This document shows positions 54,184-60,054 of a DNA stretch of 60,054 nucleotides, one piece after another. The notes below the pieces were generated by a model. That model did no database searches, was not told the origin of the DNA, and was given only the letters and a program-made list of their open reading frames with translations. The translations under genes were made by a program, and so were the position numbers. Source of the stretch: Snowella sp. (GTDB taxonomy: Bacteria > Cyanobacteriota > Cyanobacteriia > Cyanobacteriales > Microcystaceae); NCBI GenBank assembly GCA_003249095.1, contig QBMS01000009.1, positions 4,259-64,312 of the forward strand, written 5' to 3'. Every line of letters begins with the position of its first letter. The first letter of the stretch is position 1.

Positions 54184-54999
54184 GTGGCAAAAAAAAGATT
54201 GGATATATTGTTAGTTGAGCGTGATTTTTGTGAGTCTCGCGCCCTAGCCCAAAAATTAATTCGAGCAGGAGAGGTTAAGGTTAATCAACATATCATTGAT
54301 AAGCCAGGAACAGAAATTAGTATCGAGGCGATTATTGAAGTTGCCAAAAAGCCGCCCTATGTTTCACGGGGAGGGGAAAAATTAGCCAAGGCGTTAACAT
54401 TTTTCTCAATTTCTGTTGACCAAAGAATTTGTTTAGACGGGGGAATTTCTACGGGGGGTTTTACAGATTGTTTGTTGCAATCAGGCGCATCAAAAGTTTA
54501 TGGAGTAGATGTGGGCTATGGACAAGTTGCCTGGACATTACGACAGGATGAAAGGGTTATTTTAAAAGAACGCACTAATTTTCGGCATTTAACTCCTGAG
54601 AGTCTTTATGGAGAAGAAAGATTTGCGAATTTTGCCGTAATGGATCTGTCTTTTATTTCTTTAAAAAAAGTGCTAGAACCGCTTTGGAATTTATTAGTTG
54701 AACCCAAAGAAGTCATTTTATTAGTCAAACCGCAGTTTGAAGTCGGGCGATCGCGACTGGGAAAAAATGGTGTTGTCCGCGATTCTAAGGATCAAGCAGA
54801 TGCGATTTATCAGGTATTAAATGAGGCTCAAAAGCAAGGTTGGCTATATGCGGGTTTAACCTATTCGCCGATTAAGGGGCCTGCGGGAAATATCGAATAT
54901 TTGCTCTGGTTAAAACAAACATCAGAAGTTTCAACACCATCTTTAGAACAAATTCAGTTATTGACCCAACAGACGATGCAAACTTTAAGTCATGAATGA
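54184..54999 (+). CDS. tlyA: TlyA-family RNA 2'-O-methyltransferase
   Basis: 271 residues from the GTG at 54184 (MAKKRLDILLVER), six bases after GGAG; another GTG two codons upstream is possible. It has an S4 RNA-binding domain (1-60, RALAQKLIRAGEVKVNQ) and an FtsJ-like SAM methyltransferase domain with LDGGISTGGFTDCLLQSGA, VYGVDVGYGQ and KPQFEVGR. In mycobacteria TlyA methylates 16S and 23S rRNA at capreomycin-site cytidines. The old name haemolysin A is not supported by the sequence. Confidence 0.88.
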   Translation: MAKKRLDILLVERDFCESRALAQKLIRAGEVKVNQHIIDKPGTEISIEAIIEVAKKPPYVSRGGEKLAKALTFFSISVDQRICLDGGISTGGFTDCLLQSGASKVYGVDVGYGQVAWTLRQDERVILKERTNFRHLTPESLYGEERFANFAVMDLSFISLKKVLEPLWNLLVEPKEVILLVKPQFEVGRSRLGKNGVVRDSKDQADAIYQVLNEAQKQGWLYAGLTYSPIKGPAGNIEYLLWLKQTSEVSTPSLEQIQLLTQQTMQTLSHE

Positions 55000-55039
55000 C
55001 AATTTATCTCAAAAATACGATCACGGAAATGACTATATT

Positions 55040-55189
55040 TTAGCTTGTCTGTTTTGATACGCGTGGCGATCGCAGTCCCACAGAGAAGCGTTGAGCTATC
55101 CAGGGAAGTTTTAATCGGGTAATTTCATCATCAAAAAAACGTTCCAATCGTTTCGCGATCTCCTGATGCTTGCTTGTCTCTAAACTCAT
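55040..55189 (-). CDS. Possible 49-residue protein or gene relic
   Basis: An ATG-initiated frame (MSLETSKHQEIAKRLERFFD at the start), with a helical first half, DDEITRLKLPWIAQRFS, then a basic tail. The composition is protein-like and the frame includes a HIP1 site, but no good ribosome-binding site is present. It lies downstream of the interrupted gene on the same strand. It could be a real short protein or a decayed end of a larger one. Confidence 0.3.
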   Translation of the reverse strand: MSLETSKHQEIAKRLERFFDDEITRLKLPWIAQRFSVGLRSPRVSKQTS

Positions 55190-55252
55190 GGGACTTAACT
55201 CTTTTTCTACCAAGCAATTGTGCTTTTCAGGATGATTTTCAACAAATCACAA

Positions 55253-56722
55253 TCACTGTTCAACTTCCCAATCCTTTTGTGCAACGGGTTTAGTCGGATC
55301 AATATATTCAAAAACTGTTTCATGCAAAGTATAACGACTTTTTTCATGAGGATATTTTTGTACATCCATAATAGATATATCTACATTTTTTAGAATATTC
55401 ATGATTTCAACATTTTCTCTCGCCCTAATAGCATCTTCTTCTGTCCAATCTGTTGCATCAAAATATGCGATGTCTTTGGATAGAGTTGCATCGCTAATAC
55501 CTGGCTCAAAAGCCATTCCAATAATGTGTCGAGCATCAGTAAACTTAAGTTTGACTGTTGAACAAAAGGCTCCTAATAATTTTTGACGCATTTTTCGGTA
55601 TTCCTCATAAGTCATCCCTTCAAATTTGGGCAGTGTTAGGAACACATAAAAATAGTCTGGAGAAGATGCAGAATAACAATAACGAGTTTTACTTCTATCT
55701 CGTGGTGCTGATTTAATTAGTTCTAAAAGTGGTGCTGACAGAGTTCTTCTCCCAAGACGTGATTCTCGTGCTAATAGACGAAGCAATAATTCCATTGGTC
55801 TAAAGCCTTGATGGCTAGTAGAGTACAGTGTGTCTTTCATGACATGATTACTGGTAGTTTCAATCAAGCGATCCCAAAAATAACTGATTTTATCGGCTGA
55901 AATTTGAGATTAACGTTCCGGACTTTGAACAAATTGTTCCCAGAAACCTTCCTCAAAAATAAGAAGAGTTCTGTTATCGACCTGAGAAGCAATAATAAAA
56001 TCAGACTGATTCTTATCGTTTGCATGAGTGAGATAATAGGCTAACAAATCTTCCTCACCAGAAGCAATAACAGCTTTGCCAGATCTGAAAAATTTCTCCT
56101 TGTCAGTCAAGTAAGAAACAAAATCTGCAATAGTATCTAGTGTATCTACAACAATCTCTAAAGAAGTGTCATCTAATATATGAACAAATGTACGACTTGG
56201 ATCAATATCCCCAACCATAAATGGAATCCCTCCATTTTTAATTGCATCATGTGCAGAAAATCCTTTCATGGACGAATTAATCATTAAACTGCCACTACCT
56301 CCATGTTCTTGTTGGCACCTAGTAGAACTACCATGTGCAACAACAACTAGATGAAATTTAGCAGTTGATAAATTGGGTATTTCAAGAGGAAAAGGTTTTT
56401 CGCATAAAGAATCTAAAAATAGTTGATTTGGATATTTCTTAATCCATCTTTCCGCTCCCCAAGCTTGCTCTGCTGATTTCTTAATAGCTTTTTTAAACCA
56501 TCTATTCCAATCATTTTTAATTTGACCACTATCTGGAAATTGACAATCTTTGTCTGAGAAAATAATGACGTGATTCTCAAAAATGACTAGTAGATCACAA
56601 CATTCTTTTCCTTTCTCTTTGTGAACTGCTGGATAACTCCAAAGTGACAAAAAAGTTTTATCACAGAGTTTCTGCAAATAGCGTTCAGATTCATTAACTC
56701 CTTCTGCTTTCTCAATAACCAT
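55253..56722 (-). pseudogene. Nuclease-like unknown protein interrupted by one in-frame stop
   Basis: The first part (56722-55910, 270 codons) ends in QFVQSPER and TAA. The same reading frame continues without a shift as SQISADKISYFWDRLIETT and then the 204-codon part to 55253. Together they give about 489 residues, collinear with a family of unknown function I remember as one unbroken chain. The N-terminal part has GKECCDLLVIFENHVIIFSD, resembling a degenerate PD-(D/E)xK or NERD-like core, and GEEDLLAYYLTH. The stop looks like a point mutation of a Tyr or similar codon. It may be a recent pseudogene, a read-through site or a sequencing error. Confidence 0.7.
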
Positions 56723-56764
56723 AAAAATACTGATTTTAAAATTGAAACAACAGAAAATATGTTT

Positions 56765-58324
56765 TTATTCTATATCATTAACCTCTTTCTGGCCCGATCG
56801 CTCACTTTTCAACAACGGAAACGCAATCACATCTCGAATACTAGGCGAATTTGTTAACAACATCACCAATCGATCAATCCCAATCCCTAAACCTCCCGTC
56901 GGTGGCATCCCGTATTCCAATGCAGTGAGAAAATCCTCATCCACCCCATGCGCTTCCAAATCACCCGCCGCTTTTTTAGCAGATTGTTCTTCCAAACGTT
57001 GCCGTTGATCAATCGGATCAGTTAACTCAGAAAAACTATTGGCCAATTCTCGCCCGACCACAAATAATTCAAAGCGTTCCACTAAACCAGCCTTAGAACG
57101 ATGGGGTTTCGCTAAAGGAGAAATTTCGACGGGAAAATCGATAATAAAAGTCGGTTGAATAAGAGTTTCTTCGACCGTTTGCTCGAAAGCTTCATTGAGT
57201 AACTTACCAATAGATTGACAACTTTCAGAAACCCCAATTCCCACAGATTCCACCGCAGTTTTAGCCGTTGCAAAATCCGTAAACTCGCTAAAATCAATTC
57301 CTGTTTTTTCCTTAACCGCATCGTGCATGGTGATTCGTTTCCAAGGAGCCGTTAAATCAATTTCTGTACCTTGATAATCGACTTTAAGCATTCCTAAAAC
57401 GGTTTTAGCAGCATTGATAATTAAAGTTTCTGTCAACGCCATCATTTCATGGTAATCAACATAGGCTTGATACACTTCAATGGAGGTAAATTCAGGATTG
57501 TGACGAGTCGAAACGCCTTCATTACGGAAAATTCGGCCTAATTCAAAAACCTTTTCAAAGCCGCCTACAATTAATCTTTTTAAATGTAATTCAGTGGCAA
57601 TTCTGAGATAAAATTCTTGATCTAAAGCATTATGGTGGGTAATAAAAGGACGGGCTTCCGCTCCCCCAGGTTCAGATTGCAAAACGGGAGTTTCGATTTC
57701 AATAAAACCTTGCTCATCTAAATAACGACGAATAGAAGCCGTAATTTTAGCGCGATCGCGGAAAGTTTTTCGGACATCAGGATTAACAATGAGATCAACG
57801 TAACGTTGACGATAACGCTTTTCGGTGTCGGTTAAACCATGCCATTTATCGGGTAGCGGTAAAAGGGATTTCGTGAGGATGGCGTACTCTTTTACATAAA
57901 CGGATAATTCACCTTTTTCGGTACGCTTAATGGTTCCTTTTACGCCTAAAAAGTCCCCTGTATCCGTTAATTTGGTGAGGGGATTAAAAGCATTAGGAAT
58001 ATCAGGCATGGATTCGGTGATCCGTTTTTTCTCTAAATATAATTGAATCGTTCCTGTTTCATCCTGAAGATTAAAAAAAGCTAGTTTCCCCATGACTCGC
58101 CGTGCCATAATTCGACCCGCAATGGAAACTTCGATTTCTAACTCTTCTCCACTGGCGAGATCTGCATATTTATCCTGTAGATCTGCCGCATTATGGGAGG
58201 ATTCCCACTTATAAGCATAGGGATTTAAGCCTAATTGCTTGAGTTGAGCAACTTTTTCTAAACGTGTCGCTCGAATTTCTTCTAGGGTTGAGTGGGAATC
58301 GGCAGGATTGGGATTGGCAGACAT
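56765..58324 (-). CDS. lysS: Lysyl-tRNA synthetase, class II
   Basis: 519 residues. It has the N-terminal anticodon-binding OB domain (about 60-180, [19 protein letters not shown]) and class II motifs 1 ([11 protein letters not shown]), 2 ([15 protein letters not shown]) and 3 ([13 protein letters not shown]). The PGGAEARPF and EYGMPPTGG segments mark LysRS. It starts at 58324 with an AT-rich repeat immediately upstream. Confidence 0.97.
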   Translation of the reverse strand: MSANPNPADSHSTLEEIRATRLEKVAQLKQLGLNPYAYKWESSHNAADLQDKYADLASGEELEIEVSIAGRIMARRVMGKLAFFNLQDETGTIQLYLEKKRITESMPDIPNAFNPLTKLTDTGDFLGVKGTIKRTEKGELSVYVKEYAILTKSLLPLPDKWHGLTDTEKRYRQRYVDLIVNPDVRKTFRDRAKITASIRRYLDEQGFIEIETPVLQSEPGGAEARPFITHHNALDQEFYLRIATELHLKRLIVGGFEKVFELGRIFRNEGVSTRHNPEFTSIEVYQAYVDYHEMMALTETLIINAAKTVLGMLKVDYQGTEIDLTAPWKRITMHDAVKEKTGIDFSEFTDFATAKTAVESVGIGVSESCQSIGKLLNEAFEQTVEETLIQPTFIIDFPVEISPLAKPHRSKAGLVERFELFVVGRELANSFSELTDPIDQRQRLEEQSAKKAAGDLEAHGVDEDFLTALEYGMPPTGGLGIGIDRLVMLLTNSPSIRDVIAFPLLKSERSGQKEVNDIE

Positions 58325-58328
58325 TAGG

Positions 58329-58372
58329 AATAATTGATAGTTAATAATTGATAGTTGCTAGTTAATACTTCG
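58329..58372. repeat. AT-rich repeat upstream of lysS
   Basis: ATAATTGATAGTTAATAATTG and GATAGTTGCTAGTTAATAC, the same word family as the clusters inside the ribosomal operon. It occupies the leader of lysS. Confidence 0.5.
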
Positions 58373-58431
58373 GAATAATCCTATTTTTTAACTATTCATT
58401 GAAACTGAGATTCTGAAACTTTTCACGTTAT

Positions 58432-58629
58432 TTATTTCATATTTGCTTTGGTATCTTTAACCGCAAACAAAAATAAAACAATGGTTAAGGGAATACTTGC
58501 CGCTAGGATGGAGCCTGTGATCGTTGTTCCCAGTTCAGGAAATCCCGATGAAAGTTCAAAGACTGAACCCACTCCCGCGATCGCAGTGATACAGGAACCG
58601 AGCAATAACAAACCACTTTTAGGAGTCAT
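58432..58629 (-). CDS. Small two-helix membrane protein
   Basis: 65 residues with two hydrophobic segments (about 5-24 and 36-56) joined by a short polar loop (ELSSGFPELGTT), and a charged tail (KDTKANMK). It resembles short conserved cyanobacterial membrane proteins of unknown role. It lies between lysS and def on the same strand. Confidence 0.6.
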   Translation of the reverse strand: MTPKSGLLLLGSCITAIAGVGSVFELSSGFPELGTTITGSILAASIPLTIVLFLFAVKDTKANMK

Positions 58630-58689
58630 AGACGCTATGCCGACCGAATGTAAGATTTTTTTAAGTTAAGAATAAAAAGTAAGCGTTCT

Positions 58690-59265
58690 CTAAGCAACAG
58701 GTTTCACGGATTGGACAGAAAAACCCTGCTTTTTCAATGCTTCCGTTAAAGCCAGGGCATTGTCAACCCGATCTACAAACATAACACCATTGAGGTGATC
58801 CAATTCGTGTTGAATTACTCTGGATAATAATCCTGTGACTTGCAATTTTTGGGGACGACCGTTTTCATCTTTAAAGGTAACTTCGATCGCCTGGGGACGA
58901 GTGACCTCAAGGAAAACATTAGGAATACTAAGACAGCCTTCTTCTACCACGCACAATTCTTTGCCCCAGCGCGTAATTTGGGGATTAATCAAAATAAGGG
59001 GCTGATTTTCCTCTTTATCAGGTTCACAGTCGATCACAATTAACTGTTTATTCACCCCGACCTGGGGCGCGGCCAGGCCAATTCCATTGGAACTGTACAT
59101 GGTTTGCAACATTTCTTTTGCTAATTTCCGCACGCTCTCATCCACCTTGGCAATGCGTTTGGCGGGTTGACGAAGGACGCGATCGCCCAAATAATGCAGT
59201 TCTAGGGGCGGTTTTTCTAATTTTTCTTTTTCTACAGTGAGAGTGGCAGTCATGGGAATGGTCAA
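58690..59265 (-). CDS. def: Peptide deformylase
   Basis: 191 residues (187 from the second ATG at 59253). It removes the formyl group from new N-termini. Motif 1 GIGLAAPQVG, motif 2 EEGCLSIP and motif 3 QHELDHLNGVMF give the Cys and two His metal ligands and catalytic Glu. The N-terminal extension before PPLELHYLGD is typical of cyanobacterial PDF. Confidence 0.96.
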   Translation of the reverse strand: MTIPMTATLTVEKEKLEKPPLELHYLGDRVLRQPAKRIAKVDESVRKLAKEMLQTMYSSNGIGLAAPQVGVNKQLIVIDCEPDKEENQPLILINPQITRWGKELCVVEEGCLSIPNVFLEVTRPQAIEVTFKDENGRPQKLQVTGLLSRVIQHELDHLNGVMFVDRVDNALALTEALKKQGFSVQSVKPVA

Positions 59266-59419
59266 AAAGTCTGTTTTGGGACTGTTTTATACTAACTAAT
59301 CTGATTCATTAATCTTAACAGGGAATCAAGCCCCTTGCTAGAGACTCTAAAAAGACTGATGTTAGGTTCCTGATGCTTAGACTACGACTCCTTGAACAGG
59401 GTATTAAGGCGATCGCAGA

Positions 59420-59513
59420 AAAAGGGCGTTGCACAATGTTTAGTGGGAAGAACTTGAGTTTTGATAGCTAACCTAATAGATGACTTAACCCCCAAAATTA
59501 GCAACGCCTTTCT
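59420..59513. repeat. Small element with GGCGTTGC/GCAACGCC ends
   Basis: AAAGGGCGTTGC at 59421-59432 faces GCAACGCCTTTC at 59501-59512, with about 70 bases between. It is directly downstream of the Nif11-type gene on the minus strand. It looks like a short MITE, and its right arm plus the A/T-run could also act in termination of the Nif11 transcript. Confidence 0.45.
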
Positions 59514-59517
59514 TTTT

Positions 59518-59760
59518 TTAGACCGCAACTTGCGGATTACTCCAACAACCGACGGGTAAACAGAAATAATCCCCTTGTCCAGAAGCCGTATTTTCTTGAA
59601 TAGATGCTTCAACTTCAGCCGCCGTAAAGGTGTATCCTTTCTTTGCACCGAGTTGAGTCACTAATTTGATAAAGGCTTTTTTGTCGGTGATCGCTTCAAG
59701 TCGATGGATCAGCGCGGGATCGTTGCTCACTTCTTGGTAAAATTTTTGTAAACCCTTCAT
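59518..59760 (-). CDS. Nif11-type RiPP precursor peptide
   Basis: 80 residues. Residues 1-60 have the Nif11 leader pattern: LQKFYQEVSNDPALIHRLEA, then FIKLVTQLGAKKGYTFTAAE and VEASIQ. A short core follows after ASGQG (DYFCLPVGCWSNPQVAV), with two cysteines and a Trp. Nif11 leaders guide lanthipeptide, thiazole or other modifying enzymes, and cleavage is usually after a Gly-rich site. No modifying enzyme or transporter is in the window. Unmodified regulatory use of this peptide is possible. Confidence 0.75.
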   Translation of the reverse strand: MKGLQKFYQEVSNDPALIHRLEAITDKKAFIKLVTQLGAKKGYTFTAAEVEASIQENTASGQGDYFCLPVGCWSNPQVAV

Positions 59761-60054
59761 ATTATCATAAACCTCATAGAAAAATATAGTACCGATTATA
59801 CTTCCCTTTAATTGAGGTTGGGAAAAAGTCTTGAAAATCAGGAATTAGATTTAAATATATACTCAAAAACTACTGAAAGGATAGAATCTGTTTCTTACTA
59901 AAATATCCTTCTATTTTCGTGGACAGGAGCAACTATTTAGTATTTACTTTTGATTCAAAATGTTTGATAGGATTTGATAGGAAAAGATGAATAATTTCTT
60001 GGCTCTTCTGGATTCACAGTAAAAACTGTATAATAGAGTACATTGTATGAGGAT
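59761..60054. other. Intergenic region upstream of the Nif11-type gene to the window end
   Basis: About 290 AT-rich bases. They must contain the promoter of the Nif11-type gene (minus strand). On the plus strand a TATAAT occurs at 60029-60034, with no good -35 box, followed by TATGAGGAT at the edge, perhaps the promoter and ribosome-binding site of a gene beyond the window. No repeat or RNA gene was recognised. Confidence 0.35.

Noticed and set aside
59382-59648. An 88-codon frame overlapping the Nif11-type gene on the same strand
   Set aside because: It is a different frame of the same DNA, basic and without a recognisable motif, while the Nif11 frame matches a known leader family.
1-60054. 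CRISPR arrays
   Set aside because: No series of 25-40-base direct repeats with regular unique spacers was found; the repeat clusters in the ribosomal operon are AT-rich words without spacer structure.
1-60054. The many GCGATCGC octamers as novel elements
   Set aside because: They are the well-known HIP1 sequence of cyanobacterial genomes and are expected throughout.

Overview
The window is chromosomal DNA of a cyanobacterium. Four things point to this: the octamer GCGATCGC (HIP1) occurs in coding and non-coding DNA throughout; the ribosomal operon has the cyanobacterial layout; and cyanobacteria-type families are present (DUF2301, GH57 branching enzyme, cysteine-poor L31, Nif11-type leader peptide). 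The base composition is moderately AT-rich. A unicellular Chroococcales-type organism is my guess, not something the sequence proves.

Layout. 1-5517 is a type IV secretion-like block: the C-terminal end of a VirB4-type ATPase converges on a leftward operon of VirB5-, VirB6-, two VirB8- and VirB10-like genes. 5777-31.5 kb is a mosaic of mostly single genes. It holds a SpoIIM-family membrane protein facing another membrane protein, a GH57 glucan branching enzyme, two tandem 61-62-residue CxxC membrane proteins, a CoA-ligase/acetyltransferase fusion, an orphan ABC ATPase, fabD, a response regulator, and a SucC/SucD-like pair that has lost its catalytic residues. It continues with a SWIM protein, a translationally coupled ABC-type ATPase and PD-(D/E)xK nuclease (a candidate defence pair), TldE and TldD homologues, a HAD hydrolase, a methyltransferase and panD. 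31.5-32.8 kb is gene-poor: a Uma2 remnant, one small transcription unit with its own promoter and terminator, and the leader of the ribosomal operon.

32798-50566 is the S10-spc-alpha superoperon: rplC-D-W-B, rpsS, rplV, rpsC, rplP, rpmC, rpsQ, rplN-X-E, rpsH, rplF-R, rpsE, rplO, secY, adk, [two-gene HEPN module], infA, rpmJ, rpsM, rpsK, rpoA, rplQ, truA, [IS200/IS605-like remnant], rplM, rpsI, rpmE, terminator. rpsJ, rpsN, rpmD and rpsD are not at the positions they occupy in E. coli. The operon carries several intruders: AT-rich inverted-repeat clusters between genes, a HEPN protein and its partner between adk and infA, and a decayed transposon between truA and rplM. A consensus-like promoter lies between infA and rpmJ.

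50.6-60 kb is again a mosaic: galE, a small conserved protein, an exported peroxiredoxin, a Tat-exported phosphoesterase, a TlyA-type methyltransferase, a large gene cut by one in-frame stop codon, lysS, a small membrane protein, def, and a Nif11-type RiPP precursor peptide. Short palindromic repeat families (C6/G6-ended elements, a 25-nt element, ACCCCTAC/GTAGGGG elements) recur between genes. No CRISPR array, rRNA or convincing tRNA gene was seen.

The best candidates for undescribed biology are the ATPase-nuclease pair (23999-25995), the HEPN module inside the ribosomal operon (44213-45141), the chromosomal T4SS-like block, and the SucCD-like pair with substituted catalytic residues.
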